64,000 nucleotides of DNA from Phoebastria nigripes (GCA_035582835.1 JAYKAV010002662.1:1906475-1970474), one strand, 5' to 3'; positions 47,608 through 62,114 are shown, numbered from the stretch's first letter. Notes: generated by a model from the letters alone, not told the origin. Numbers and translations are program-made.

Positions 47608-50600
47608 GCGTACCAGCACCAGTAGTGGTGGTGGCACGAATTGTGGTGGCAGAAGAAAAATCTTTTTTTCCTAAATCTGGAAAAAAAAAAACCAAACCAC
47701 TTTGGTCCCTTTCTGTGCATGATAGATCCATAAGCAGTCACCCCCCCACCCCCCCTTTCAGCCTTTGGCTGTTACTTAATCTTTCTTGCATGAACTTGTC
47801 AATCCTATATTACAGNGTTGCTAGGGTTGTTGAGAAGTGTTGGGTTCTCTCCTCCTGTTGTCCATCTGCCATGAGACAATCATATAAACTAAATCCCATA
47901 AGGAGTAAGGATTTCCTACCTATCCGCCCAACACTTTGGTTGTTCTTTCCATCGTTTTGATGGTTCCTACAGCTGGAGGAAATGCCAGGTAACTTGGGAA
48001 GCAAGGGACAGAGCCCTTAAGCATGGGGATTCAGTGGGACAATTCACACTGAGAGATCTCTTCCATTTAGCTTCACTAATCACTAAGTCCTAGCATACAA
48101 AAGTGACATTGAATATTCCCAATCAGACCGTCAAGAAGGGGACTTTCTTCGCATTGTCATTAAAAGCTTAATTCTGTGAAAGAAACTTCCTCTAAGCTAC
48201 TGCAGGTGCTCTGGTTTCTCAGCTTAGCTACTGGGCACAGCTCACCTGGTAAGGTCAGATACCTGCTTAGTCCTTCCTCAGCTCACGGTGTTGATGCAGA
48301 TCGAAAATNTGCCTTTTGGTGGGCACATCTATCTCATGATGAACAGGAGGATTTCTCTATTCTTTCCACCAGTTTAAATGACTCTAGGTCTTCACAATTT
48401 ACACACCAACCTCTAAGAAGAAGGCTTATCAGAAAAGTTATTCCANTCTGGTTTTGGCTCCAATGAATAATGCTTACTCCTGCAAACCTAGGAAGGGGAA
48501 AAAGGAAGATAAAGGCAGAAGTAGCTCATCAGGTCTCCCAGCCTCCTCCGAAGGACTGTTCTTTGCCTGTATGAATGGAGTGTGNGGTGGGGGACAGCTG
48601 AGCATTAGATAGAATCAAGCTAAAAAATTCTTGATGTCAAGTGCTAATGGTAAAGTTAAAATGGAGGCACAGCTTGTTCATCTGGGAAAACACTGGTTAC
48701 TGGTAAGTAATTATTTTCCTACCTGCAATTCTAGGGACTGCAATCAATAAGCCCAAGGAGGATTATTTTTAGACATTAATAATAACAAACCTGGGAATCT
48801 GAAGCTGTAGATACAGCAGTGCTCATGTATAAAAATGAAATAAAGAAAAAAAAGTACAAAATAGTGATAGTTTACATCCACAACATTATGAAAATGATGT
48901 GATCAATGTATCAATATCAAAGTTATTGAGCTGTCAGTTACCTTTAGGAGAGCTAATAGTTTAGAAATACCAGCTGATTGGAAAACTGCAAGNTTAATTC
49001 CAATACTTGTAAAGATTTCTAGGAAAGCAGCTGCAAATAGCATGCTTGAAAGCCTGTCTTCGGTTGTGGTGTTTAAATTAAAGATGTATTTGATGAAGTG
49101 AAGCTTTATGAATGTGTGAGTCAGAATGCATTGAAAGGTATATGATGTCAGATATGTCACTGGCTTAGGGAGAGAAAAGAGGTACCAATGGACTGAGTGT
49201 AGTTGATTCACATGGCTGGTGATTGTGGAATCTTTAATGTCATTTATGTATTCCATTACTAAAATGGATTATTGACTACTCAGTAAGTAGTAAGTAGAAA
49301 TCTGAGTTTAAATAGTGTGTTCTTTTGTAGAGCTGGGCTCAATGTAAGTGCTGAACGCACAAGAAAAAAGCCTTAAGAAGAAAACCTTAAAAATATAGTA
49401 AAATTATTATAAAATCACTTTTGAAATGGTAGGCTTAAACCCCAGTATTTTCTTTTTCCTTAAACTAAGTACCCTACTTAAGACACTCTGAAAGGGTCTT
49501 GTTTTCAAAGTGTTTGATGTACGTTTTCTCTCAAAATCAGTATCTTGTAAAGTAAAATAAAAACCTGTAATTTCTTTTAGATAATACAATNNTGTTTAAG
49601 ATTTATTAACCTTTTACTGGGAGGAATCAACTACCATTTTTATAGCTTAAAAGAGGACTTTTCAAGGGTGTTTTTTTTTTTTTTCTTCCAGACTAGTTTC
49701 TGGCATTCATTTCATGGCATTGATTTTTCTCTTCTTCTGAAGTCAAACTGTGTAGTTACCAAAGGTCTGGNAAAAAAAGCTTTAATTATAAAAAAAAAAA
49801 AATCCAGATAAAGATAAATGTAATATCTGTTTGGTCATCTCCAGTTAGACCTGGAAGACTTACGGTTGCTTCAGGTTCTATATTTAGAAAGATGTATAAA
49901 TGCATTGTTTAGGTCTTTGTTTTAGGTACCTAGTCTTTGCAGCTCCCAATTACATCCAACGGAGCGATAGGAGTGCTTTGGAGAAGGAACTTTCTAAGGT
50001 AGCCTCTGGAGGAGCCTGTTTCATTTTATATCCCTTAATCATACTAGGCAGCCTAGGGAGATGGTCCAACTAAACCAGCCACGTTAGATGCCTAAGGTTG
50101 AGGAACGTGAGCACTCATCATAGATGACCTTTGGCTGCAGAGCAACTTGCTGAACGCTGATGTGATACCCATCTGAATCACAGTCGTCTTGGGTACTTGA
50201 GAAGGGATCACAGGCTTGTGGGAAGCAACTGGTCTTGCGCGTGGTGTAAATGCAATTAGAGCCACTCTGACTGCTCGGAGCTGATACATCAGGAGCGGTT
50301 CCAGACCAATGTGAAATAATTCTAGAGTCTTTTCACATCCTCCTCTTTGATGTCCTAGGTGTAACGCACTGTTGAAATAAACGGGCATGGATGTTGAGGT
50401 ATATATCTGTGAATATATAAAAATATGTATGTGTGTCTATAGATGCGTGTATATCTTCTCTAAGCTCTGTGCCTCATTATTAGCTCTGCCTGATGAATTG
50501 CTTCATTTTTGCTTTCAGAACCACTGAAATGGAACTGTATGAACAGATATTCTGAAACTGTACGAGAACTATCTAGAAAATAATGATGTCCAAATCAGAT

Positions 50601-52456
50601 AATAAATGTAGCAAGTTTGGGAAAAGCTGAAGTGTTTGAGGTGTTTTCTGAGGTGGTAATAGAAGACAGTGAGTGTTTGATGAGTAATTATGGAGGTGGG
50701 AGGAAAGAGGGAAGCAATAAATCAGGTTGAGACTGGAATAGGTGTTTTATTATGTATGATTGTATGTGAACCAATGATTAAGACAAAGAGCCTCTCTGGG
50801 CTTTCAGACTGTGCTTGTCAGCATGGAATCTATTCGAGTTACTCTGCCGTTAACTGTAAATATTGTGGCTTTGTTCGGGTGCTGTGGATCTTTTGATAAA
50901 TAGCTTCATAAATGCTCAAATGTTAATGCTCTGATGTGTTATTAACATGGGTATTGTACCTGTGCACTTCAATGTTTTAAGCTAACTAGAAAAAGAAAGG
51001 CCCAGTGGAAGAAGTGCAAGGATCAGAAAAACATAGGAATGGGTACTGTTGTATCCAATACAGTCTCTTCCTGACCATTCAATAGGAATTTTTTTGGCCT
51101 TGTGGTGAAAGAGTAAGTTCTTATCTTGGAACAGTTTGTAAAACAGGAGCATTTGTCCCCCATATACATTTTTTTGCTCTCATCACTGCATTACTGCTCA
51201 CAGAAAGGAGAGATCTACTAGAGGGAAGATCTGCCACGGAAGATGCAGACTGAACATATTTCAGAGTTTTCCTGCACCTTCCGATTGTTCATAAACCACC
51301 AAACTAATATACCACTTGACTCGCACAGTGATGTTCAAAGAGGCATTTGAAAGGACCCCATCTGTGCCCTTTGGAGCCTGTCCATGGTCTTCTGCTTGCT
51401 CTGGGTTCAGCAATAACGTGCCTTGCAAAGGCAAGAGGTAGCATTCACTTTTAACTCTGAACAATCAGCCCAGGTGCACCGTGAGCCCACCGCTAGAGAA
51501 CGGTTTGCATTGCTGCTTTCCCTTATTACACTGGTTTTAAGGAATAAGTAAAGAAATATTTTCTCCTGATACTTTTCATCAATGCTGAATTCACCCAAGT
51601 GAGGTGGAGATAAAATATGGGAATTGCCAGGCTCAATCTGGCCTTGGTATACCTACAGCAGCACCAGTCTGTGGCACAAAGCAGCCCCACGTGTTCCAGA
51701 AGAAATTAATACAGCCTGAAGTATAGATATTTTTCTAAATTTTTATTAACTATTATAACTCTGGATATCCTTATCTACATAAGCAACAAATCTCTCTTTG
51801 AATGTTTTGGCCACAGGGACAGCCTGCAGCAGTAACTTCAGCAGTTGAAATGGCAAGTGTAGTGAAAAATATTTCCTTTATCTTTAGTTTTGAAAGTTTT
51901 TTTCGGTGTTGTTTTTTTTTTTTCTTTTTTTTCACCTCCATTTTCTTAGGGCAAAAATCGTTGTTATCACATTCTGTGACCAGGAACACACAAAGCTCCC
52001 TGTTCCAATTTTCCAGAATGCATGCTATTTTTGACTCTGATAGTCACCTCTTTTCTAAGATAAAAGATCTCAATTTTTTCAATTGCTGCTCTTGTTAAAC
52101 TTTTCCCAGTCATTCTCATTACCCGCTCCTCAATACCCTTCAGTCCAGCAGCTACCCTACTGAAAGCAATGCTGTGGTCTGTCTTCTGGAGGAGACAAGC
52201 CACTGGTTTATAGGTTGTTTCCTGTATAGTACTCCATCCTGTTCCTCCTGCATCTCAATATTACACTTTTCTTTGATCACAGCTTCATATGACATAAAAG
52301 TGTTGGCTAAGGGTCCCTCAAAAAATCTGTATCTCTTACCTGAACTGATACAGGGAATTTAAAACTTGACAAGGTTATGGATGGGTGAGATTTTCTCCTT
52401 CTCTGCTTTACTTCACATTCTGACAACATAATATCTCACTTTGCATTTCTCCACTC

Positions 52457-52473
52457 TTTTTTTTTTTTTTTTT
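52457..52473. repeat. T17 homopolymer
   Basis: Seventeen T residues, directly followed by GTGGGG. Simple repeat in intron 7; it might be an antisense poly(A) tail but no retroposon body was identified. Confidence 0.8.
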
Positions 52474-53805
52474 GTGGGGTAGGCCTCTCTAGTGTTCTTC
52501 ATTCAGTCCTGGCCTTGGACTTGATTTGCCTGGAAAATACGTGTACAGTAATGTGTATAGTAGATTTTGTCACCTCTCTGCTCACCCTCTCTTTCCCTTG
52601 TACTTATAAATGTAATAAAGTGGNGCAGATACAGCCCTCTGTTAGCCTGCAGAGATACTGCACATTGACTTTTCATCTTAACCTTTGTCTTCTGTCTCTT
52701 AGTCAGTTCTTGATCCAATTAATTTTTTTTCTTTATCACAGTACAAGCAGGAGTATTTTCTTCTATTTATCTGGCATGTCTGTAATCACAAATGCATTCN
52801 ACCCTTGTAGCAGCTTTTGGTTTTAATTCTTTTGTGTGAAACATATAAAAAAACCTACACAAAACCTCTACAAAACTTCCGGAGAGCACACTTCAGCATT
52901 TTGCTGCCTATTCATGTGAAGCCTGTGTCTAAACAAGTGGTACTAAATACGCTTTCAGTTTTGTGCTCTGCAGCCTACAGCCCTAAGAGCGTGGGTCTGC
53001 GTGACTGGTCAGACACAGAGACACGGAAGGAGGTTATCTGAAGATGTTTAAAAGCCAGCCTGTGTATTTATCGCTAGTCATTGTCTCCTGTCTCGTCTTC
53101 CTCGGGATGCTCGTGAACTTGGCATGGTCCCCAAGCCAATTTGACAGCCTTGGCGGATCATCTAAATTCTCCTCCCCCCTCTGGTCTGCACTCCAAACGC
53201 TGCTGATGTGCTTTTCCTTCCCTCGGACTGTACAGGCAGCACGAACCAGGTACTGTGGATCTTTGAGGCTTTCAGAGCTTTTTCCTAGTGCACAGGAGCC
53301 ATCTAGTAGAGGGTTTGATTGATATTTTTAGTGGCTTTTTCTCAAAGAGAGAAAAAGCTGTACTAGCAAAATTGGACACGTTCTTTTCTGTGCTATGGTG
53401 ACTGCTGAGCCCTGGCTGGGAAATTGTTTCTTTGGCTTGTCTCGAGCATGGGGGGAAGCACATGGGGGGAAGCCTACCAGAGACACTTGAGCTTAAGGAG
53501 ACCACTTTCCTCTCAGCACCTTGTTGTGTGGTTTTCTACGACCCCCTCCCAGCCCCTCCATATCTCCTGCAGGATAGCTCAGGCCCAGAATTCAGGGCTG
53601 TAGTTACCCTAACGTCATGTATTAGCCAACGTTGTATATAAGATCCTCAAAAGAAGTTTGCTGCGTGGACTCTGCCCCTCTACCCACCCACCCATCCTCA
53701 CAATTAACTCCTCCCGTTCCTTTTTTAACTGAAGTTTTGAAAATGTCCTCCCAGACGGTGAAGGGGTAAGGTGGCAGGAGACAGCTGGGCCAGAAACGAG
53801 TGCCC

Positions 53806-53851
53806 AGGGGAAGAGGGAGAGAAGGATGGGAAGCAAGAAGGGAGAGGAGAG
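53806..53851 (+). repeat. Purine-rich strand (46 nt with two pyrimidines)
   Basis: Only positions 53827 (T) and 53834 (C) interrupt an otherwise all A/G strand inside a wider purine-biased 150-base region. Such tracts can form triplex DNA, but with no mirror symmetry evident this is a compositional note only. Confidence 0.6.
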
Positions 53852-56800
53852 CACCCGAGAGCCTGCGAAACCCAGCAGAAAGGCTGGCAGGAGCAAATGC
53901 CAGGGGACAGCAGAGGAGAGCCAGATCCCCTGTCATGGGGTGACCAACAGGGGAGTAACTGATTATTATAATTATTTGCAACCCTTTTTATCAGGGAAGA
54001 ACTAACTGGCAGTGCCATTTATTCCCAAGCATTCTTCCCTAATAATACCCTTAATACATCCTGTTCCATCGCTTTTGTCAGGCATGTTTTTCATCTTCAA
54101 ACTCAATTTCATTTATTAGAGACTTCACCGTGTGTGACACAGTGTGCACACAGCAAGTGCAGCAAGGATTCATTTTAATTATTATGTATTACCAGGAGGT
54201 ACAGTATGTTTGTGCCAGTGGGCGAAAGGGCGAGGAGGGGGTGTTACCTATTTTGTTTCTGTGTCACGTATCACAACTGTAAGGTGATGGGGCTTTCTGA
54301 ATTGCATTTTACATTTGGAATGGGCATGTTTGGTGGCTGTCAGTGCTCTGTGCCAACCGAAGCGCAGGGAGAAAACCTCCAACCAGCGAGCACCCGTGTG
54401 GCTGCAATAAATAGTCTGAGATAACAGACACCTCTCTGAAGTTTTTGTTAGAAAGTCAGCCAGAGGACTCTACTCTGGGCAGTGACTAATGATATTTGAA
54501 TGCTGCTCTTTATGCAAGTGTGATAATATATAGGGTTTTTTTCAAATTGGAATGAATTTGTTGTAAGATGAGTCAAAATATAATTTCAGTTGGGTCTTCG
54601 AAGGAGGAACAGAAGCTGGAGTCGGAAACCATGTTTTCTAAGCTGACTCTAACCTTCTTCATTTTTCTGAACTGGAAACTTTTCCTTTCCTTTGCATAGA
54701 AATGAGAAGGGCTTCTACCCTCCAGCTCTATGTACCCCACTGGCTTTCTGCTCAGTGGTGTGATGTAAGTGTGGAAAGTATAAGCTGGAGCATAATTTTG
54801 ATTAGAATAAGTTATTTTTTTGAGGAAGTTTGCTTTTTTTTTTTTTCTGAACTTGACAGGTGGAGCCATTGCAAATGTTTGCTCTGTTAGAATTGCCTGG
54901 TGTGGAAGGGAGCAATGCAGAAACCTGAAAGATACTGATAAATTGGAAAAAGTGCAGAATGAAACAGCAGAAATGATGAGAAGCTTGAGGAATTGACTTT
55001 GGAAGGAAGACATTGCAAGAATAGTCTAGAGGAATTTGTGTATTTCCTCACTANTTGCATACAGCAACTTTAAAACTTGGGTTAATCTGTGTGCTTTGAG
55101 CAGTGTAGGAGGCAGAGCATGGACTTGCAGGAGACACAGCAACTCGCGGTGTTATAGGAGGAAAAAATGGGGTGATATATTTTCATCTTCCTAATGCTGT
55201 TGCAAACTTAAGCTTTAAGGGACTGCTGATCGTTAGGGCTGCAACCAAGCTTCTTGGTGTCCCTGGAAAGCCAGGAGCTCTGAGGATGTTGGAGAGATTG
55301 AATTACTCTGGGTTGATATAAATGTAACTGAGAGCTGGATTAGTAAACATTATTTCCTGGGCTGTGTTTAGTATAAAGTCTGTTTGCTGGTGATGGGGAA
55401 GAGCAGACATTACTCCACTCCACAGTCATGGTGTTTTGCTGTCTAGGCTCCGTGTCACATCTAAAGACAACCATCAGTAGTCCCTACCAAATAATAATGT
55501 AATGTATAACAACTGCGCTCAGTAATATTTGTTATTAACCCTTTCCTCAAAACAATTAAGGGACTTCATTAGAGGAGTGTTTACTCTTTGGTGCTACAGG
55601 TGTGTCAACGTCAATGCCAAGGAAGATGTGATTCATAGTAGATGGAGGTAAACCTCTACTATTTTCCGTCTAACAGGCACAAATACTAGTTGCAGTGAGG
55701 TTATGGTAGCGTGAGCTTCATCATACCCTGTACACAGCAAGGGGTGTGGGTTTGGGCCAAGTCTTTACTGTTACTGGTGCTTGAGCCTCTTTAGCTGAAG
55801 GAGTTGCCATCATCTCGCTGTCCTTTGCAGGTAGACAGAACTCTGTAAGAAGGTANTAAGCTGCTTGTGAGCACTCACTTNACAGGATTATTTTACTGAA
55901 CTCGGCACCTCTNAAACACAAGCCCTGGGGAGACAACACCAACATATGGATTCATCATACACCTATTTAATGGCAACAGAATCAACCTAACACAAGTAAT
56001 ACTATGTCAGGAGCATTGGAGATACAGGGTCTTAGTATGTATTTATAAGGCTCGGGCACAAATATGCATNTGTTTTGGAGAAGGTAACATCTGGTTATTA
56101 GAAAACATATTTCTCTTGAATTTTTGACTGCTGAGTACTGACAGGAAATGTTTTGTATTATTGAAAAATAGATGAATTTATTTGGCAACAACAGAGTAAA
56201 AAATGTNTGACCGACCAGAAACTGATATGAAGTCAGTGTTATTCTGACCATTTTTTNAAATTCTTTTAATATGATCAAGTAATTATCTTACTCTGGAAAT
56301 TCCCGTAGAAAAGTTCCTAAAAGGCATTGTATACACNGTAACTGTGACATCAACATTTTAGTAAAGATGGTTTAAAAAAAAATAGAGAATTTCCTTTGGA
56401 AAGAATAGCATGTTGCATAAAGATTATGTACACACATGCACACATACNAATGTCATTGTTTTGGCTTGATTTTACTTTAAAAATTGAAAAAAAATCTAAT
56501 ATGGATGTTTTCAGGTTTGTTTTCCACTTTCGTTTTCCTATTTTGTTTCTCACTGACATGCAGAAATTTTTCAGTGAAAAAACTGAAAAAAAAACCCCAA
56601 AANCTAATTGGAATCTTCCAAGACAATGAAAAAGTCATTGTGTTTTCAGGTGGTGTTGATCAGTTTGAGCAGTCTATGTTTCAGAGAGAAAATTCTACTG
56701 TAAATGAAAAAGGAGTTTTATCTTCTTTGTCCACGTCAAGAGTTAACTGATGGAAAGCTGAGGCCATGGGTTAATATGATACCAAGGTGGTTTGTTCTTA

Positions 56801-59152
56801 AAAGCAAGAGTGATGACTGCTTGCTTCTTAAAGACCTCTGATTGCCCGGCATGCTTGATCGAAATCCAAACCAACTTGCTTTGAATGACAAATGGATTGT
56901 TGTGCTCATTTTTGATAATACAGCAATTTGTCTCCTTGGGTATAATACTTTAATTCCCCCTTCATTTATCAGTAGGAGATCAGCAATTCAGCTCTTCCTC
57001 AGGCTGAAGTTCGGCATGGTAGCTGTGATGCTCTGTTGTGCGGTTGCAGACTCTGNGGTGAAGATACCCCCTCCCAGCAGCGTCTACGCACTCGTTCCTC
57101 AGCATGCATTTCATAGCTCTCTTTGGCATCTACCGTATTGCTTGTTTTAGAAACATAAATGTTTAAGTCAACAGCAGACAACAGAATTTTGTCTGTTCTT
57201 GAGATTTTAAATTTCTTGTTTGCACACAGAGTCTCCTTTTCCTCCTTACTTCTGTGCTCTGACTCTGTTCTCATCTTCTGATTTGGCTGACCAGGAGGTG
57301 TTGGTTCAGTCTTCAACCAGCACTGTGCTCCAGAGCTTCAGTCATCCCTCAAAGTGGTCAACACACAGTGACAGATCTATGGTCCTCCTGCTCTTAGTAT
57401 TTGTAGTATGAAAAGTTGCANTTCCCAGGGAGTAGTGCATGTTTGTGAAGTTCAGGGTACCCCATGTGGTGACCATTTCATAACAAGGCACAGAACCTCT
57501 GCAGTTGTTTGTCTATCTCTTATCTCATGGTTGTGCCATATTTCCTCCATACCCCAAATAAGATATCATCTGTCCTGAGAAAAGCAGAAGTCTTTCACCA
57601 GCAGAAGTGGAGGGTGAAAGGAGATGGAAGACATGACATCTTTCCCCCATATGTGGTGATTGATCACAGATCTTTAACCATATTGAATACCTGGGTGTTG
57701 CTGTCAAGATGCTTCTGTAGAAAGCCCACATGTAAGANAAAGTGGAAAAGCATACAGTCTGAGCAGGATATATGCTCTGATAACTTGTGAACACCATCAC
57801 GTGCCCTTGTAACCACAGGCTCATGGACAGTAATTCCCTCTTGGCATGCNACGGGGCAGGGCTTTTCCACTGCTCGCAGCTTACTGAGAAAGCCACAGCA
57901 CATCTGTTCNGTGGCTTGTGCCATTGAGCATTCTTTGCATAGCCTGCCTGGATAAGCTGTCACTCTTGATTTTTAAAACATTTCACAACAGAGGGTTGGC
58001 CTAGAATGGAGAACCTCTTCTGAGCATCATCTGCAGAGGCACCTCTGCTCACAAACACNTGCTTGCAAGGCTACCACCATCATGTCTTATGTCAATAGGG
58101 AATCCCGTCCTCTCTGCTGCAGCAAAGCACACTGGTGTATCTACCCTCCACCAGTCAGCTGCTGGCCTCTGTTTTGCATTTATTATGTTTCTANATCAAT
58201 GCTTTTATCCGTTCTTCCATGCCGCCATTCAGGTTTTAGAGATGCTCCTTAGAACATCTCTTTTCTTCAGACTCTCTCTGGAAAACTGATTTTGCTTATC
58301 CTTTTGAGAAGAAGTTGGCCTCCTGTTCTGTTTCTCTGAATGTTAGACTTTGTTGGCTGGGGATAGAAGAGGGAGTGTGTACACAAAGGCTCTCATTAGC
58401 CTGGGGATGCTAATTTCCTTAAGCCTCATTGATAGTCAACCGGGGAATGATCCAGAGCACTTAAATTTAGCTTGCTCCTCTGAGTCTCCCTCGAGAAGTG
58501 TCTGTCTCTCTCCATTGCCATTACAGATGACTGAGTTGACAAATATTTGTCTTTATGAATACTTCCTTGTTTGCTTGATCTTTAGCGGGTGCATTTTTCT
58601 GTTTCTTTTGCTTTATACTGTATGTTTTCTATGCTGAGCAGAATCCACCAGATTGGGGGAGTGGGCTGCTTTGTTAGTATTGTTACATTTTTACTTATAG
58701 CTGGTTGCATTTTTAACCTATGAGTCAGGACTTTCTATCACAAACTTCAATTAATATGTATCTCATCAGTGTAGAGTCTAAAAGTTATGGGCAAGCTTAT
58801 GGTTTGGTTTCACTATATAGTGCTATACTGAATTCAGTAACAATGTTCTCAGCTAGAACAGCCAGGGTCATGGCTAGATGATGTTTCCTACAAACGTTGC
58901 CCACAGCCCTGCTGCCACCTTATTAAACTGGTCAGATTTGGAATACGAACAGCAAGTGCTTAAAGAGCTTTGAAAAAATGTATTTGTTTTTACAATTTAT
59001 AAAAGTTAAAATTAGCAAAACAAAGCAAAAGCATGCCATTCATCTCTCAATTACTGTCCCAATTAAATATGCTGGTTGGTGAATGATATTTGTGAATGTT
59101 ATCATTCCCAGAATGTACTCGTTAAAAAGCCATTTCTCTATTTCTGTTGCAG

Positions 59153-59216
59153 TGAACTATTTCATTAAAAATGGTACAGAAGATGTGTTACTGTGCGGCA
59201 ATAGCACTGATGCTGG
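59153..59216 (+). CDS. SCN5A: SCN5A coding exon 8: extracellular S5-pore loop, residues 310-331
   Basis: This 64-base exon, the family size, encodes [22 protein letters not shown], matching human [22 protein letters not shown]. It adds two glycosylation sequons (N316 NGT, N326 NST) and Cys324, a likely loop disulphide partner. It joins exon 7 with a Val310 codon split as G|TG where human has Glu, and ends in phase 2 (GG|) before donor GTAAGT. The acceptor is TTTCTGTTGCAG. The next exon should continue with the CPEGY pore-loop region, which was not found before the window end. Confidence 0.95.
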
Positions 59217-59262
59217 GTAAGTGCTTTAAAAATATCTTCACTTCTGGTTTGTTTTTGTTGCG

Positions 59263-59280
59263 TTTTTTTTTTTTTTTTTT
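59263..59280. repeat. T18 homopolymer
   Basis: Eighteen T residues about 45 bases after the exon 8 donor. Simple repeat. Confidence 0.8.
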
Positions 59281-60470
59281 GCTACCTTTTCCTTCAGTTC
59301 TGTCCACTTCTCACCAGCATGAAGTAGATATTTCAACTTCTTTGTGTCAGTCATTAACGGGAGAGAGGATAATGACAATATTGTGCATAGTAATACAATT
59401 TTCTGAACTGCAGGGAAGAGAAGTTTGTGTGTGTCACTTATTCAGGTCAAAAATCTTTAGGGGCCTTATTATAGTTCTTTTTCAATACGTTTAAATTTCT
59501 CAGTAAAAAAAAATAGTGACAACTAAGTAACACTTTGGCTGAGTGGAGAGTATTTTAAAGGAAATGAAAGAGGAATGGAAACAGAAAAGCTGGAGGGATT
59601 TAGACTGATGATGAATTCTTGGCTTTTGGCAAAGGAAGATAAACAAATCAACAAATGCTAGTCCCCAGAATAACATGCTTTGGAGGTGGGAAGGTACTCA
59701 GTTTTGAGTTGTGATCTGCATTTGTACATGGTACGTTTATAGACTACACATGTTTCATTTCTTATAGTATAGACAGTGAAGAGATCCAGAATAATTCCTG
59801 TGGTATACTAACTCACTCTGCATAAGGGACTTTATTCATATCCCTACCATCTGTAGATGCTAACGGTTCCTCCTGTATCCAGTCTGTATCCAGGGTCTAA
59901 GGGCATTGCCTGAGGGTGTGATTTTATTTGACAGGTTCTCATGATCTTGATGGAAATGGAAGAGTTCAGATGGGATGGAGACAGTTGGGATCTTGTGTGG
60001 GCAGAGGAGATTATAAGCCGTGCAAAGATTGTAGGCTGTTAGGAGTTGTAAGAAAAGGAACAAAAGACCTTAGAGTGGTGGGATGGATGAGCTTTTGATC
60101 TAAATATGTGAGAGTATTTGAACCAGGGAGGTGGGTGACCTAGGTCAAGTGAGGGGAGAAGGCGAGATGATCTACTTTTGGAGGGGCGTGTTTTGAGTTG
60201 GAAGACTGAAAAAAATTAGGGTTTAAATGAGGAAGAACTTAATGTGAAAAGAGGCATGTGTGCAAAGGGAGACAGCAGGATGATGAAGGGAAGATAAAAT
60301 CTAAACTTGCTTATGGACAGGAGGACGAGAAAAGCCGTGGGGTCCTGGAGAGAGATGCTTTACTTTCTGCTGCCACTGTCTATATCTGTATTTACATAAA
60401 ACAAAGGGAGAGCTGAAGTGTCAGCCTTCCCTCTGCATGTCTTGTGTGTCTGATCTCTATTGCCAGTCTC

Positions 60471-60563
60471 ATTTAGACTGTAAGCTCCTTGGGCAGAGGG
60501 CCATGCTTTCCTCTTTGTTCCACAGAAGGTACGATGTCAGCATTCATTAATTAAGTGCTTTGT
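60471..60563 (+). repeat. Ancient L2/CR1-like retroposon 3' fragment
   Basis: ATTTAGACTGTAAGCTCCTT followed by GGGCAGAGGGCCATG resembles the conserved 3' region of old amniote LINE2/CR1-type elements (TTAGACTGTAAGCTCCTTGAGG-type core followed by a GGGCAGGGAC block). It is degenerate with no target duplication. Family assignment is from memory of the motif only. Confidence 0.45.
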
Positions 60564-62097
60564 TGATTGTAATACATTGCATTTATCCAAGCTCAGGCTG
60601 GACTCCAAGACCATTGGGATGTTTCCCGGGGATCCCAGGATTTGGCAATTTACCTGTGCTGGTGGACTTCTGCCTTTGCTAGCCAATAGACAACAATATT
60701 GAGCAAAAAATGTTCAGCACAACAACAATATTTTGCACATCATGAAATATTATTTGTTGTTCTCCCTGATGACATGGACCATGGTGGTGGCAGGCTGCCA
60801 AGGTCATGAGCAATGTCAAAAGGGTTGATTAGATTATAGGTAGTTTGTGAGGCATAGTTTGGGGACTACTGCTTTGGAATTGTCCAAATGGTGGGAAGTT
60901 AAATGCCAATCCAATATCCATGGAGTATCTATATATTAGTAGCTTGTATGGATTTAAGGGTTGGATTCTAGCAAGGCATATTAACAAAACCACCCTTATT
61001 TCCTTCCCTAGAAAGTCAATAAATTGCAATGTGTCAGCAAAAAGCCATGATTGGAGAAAGCCTCCAGTGGAGGCACTATGCCCACAAGACAGTCACAGCC
61101 TGAAACAGCCAAGGGAGAACTTCCAGCTCTCGTGTACAAGAAGGGGAAAATGCCACCTCCACACCTAGAGTCCTTGTGCATGTTTTGATAAATACATCAA
61201 AACTATCAGTGTTTATGCCGTTAAGGGAAACCCGCTTTCCCTTTGTGCATCAGCTCTTTCTTCCTCAGCTTCTCCCTGTTTTAGTTAAATATTTAATACC
61301 ACTGGGTAAGGTTTGGTTTTAAATGCCTAAAAATGGGGAATAAATATTCCTACTTACACTGTTTTTTAGCTCAGGACTAGCAAGTATTGTCTCATCTGCT
61401 ATTCTTTGCACAGAGTTCCTGCCAGTCATCCCGTTGTTTAAAGACATGAAGATAATTAGGAAGATGATCCTAAGGCCTCAGGGGACTTGCAAAGTCATAT
61501 ATTCCCACCTGTTAGGATAAAGAGACCATCATTACAGGCTGACATATCTAACCGAGTGGGATTTGTTTTCTCTTATCCTTCAATGGTCAAAGCCAAGAGC
61601 AAGTGCGTTCAATAACAAAACACAAAATCTGAATGCGTGGGACCTTTTGGGACGGGTTGCACCACAGGATCAGGGGAGGTGAGTTAAGAGTGCGTGGATG
61701 CATCAGATTGTGGTTCCCCCATCTATTAGTAATGAAATTAATGACAAGTGAGGATGCTTGAATTGGGAACCCATCAAGGCATCAGGAAAGGGAGTAGGGA
61801 AAGACAGTTGGCAAGGCCGTGTCTGAATGTTCACAGCATTTTTGGAGCGTGCCTCTGCTCCTGATTTGGAGCTTGAATTTATTAGCCTCTGGGGAACACT
61901 GAGGACCCAAAGGAAATGTGGGGAAGGGTGGTGTCATGTGTGCACTCCTGGAGGGATTTGTTGTTAGAGTGAAGGATATCTGTGTTGTGGCCGGGATATT
62001 AAATCTCAAGGTAATTGACAAAGCCATTTTAGTGCATTTTTAAAAGCATGTTAATGACATACTGAGGTTTGGCTGGTTGCTGTTATTATAGAAGAGT

Positions 62098-62114
62098 AAA
62101 AAAAAAAAAAAAAA
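62098..62114. repeat. A17 homopolymer
   Basis: Seventeen A residues followed by TCTAAATAAATCT. Simple repeat with no recognisable element upstream. Confidence 0.8.

Larger units (their letters stand above)
43854..59152 (+). other. SCN5A: SCN5A intron 7 (15.3 kb)
   Basis: Donor GTAAGC, acceptor TTTCTGTTGCAG. This is the largest complete intron in the window. It holds homopolymer tracts (T15 at 43892, A22 at 46716, T14 at 49671, T17 at 52457), a GC-richer island at about 44.8-45.5 kb, a small GC-rich hairpin at 47585-47607 and a purine-rich strand at 53806-53851. Open frames of up to 176 codons overlap on both strands in the GC-richer parts and have no recognisable domain. No exon or RNA gene was recognised. 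Confidence 0.9.

Noticed and set aside
47430..47960. 176-codon plus-strand open frame in intron 7
   Set aside because: Low-complexity Pro/Ser/Val-rich translation over CCACCA repeats and homopolymers, no homology recognised, and an ambiguous base within it.
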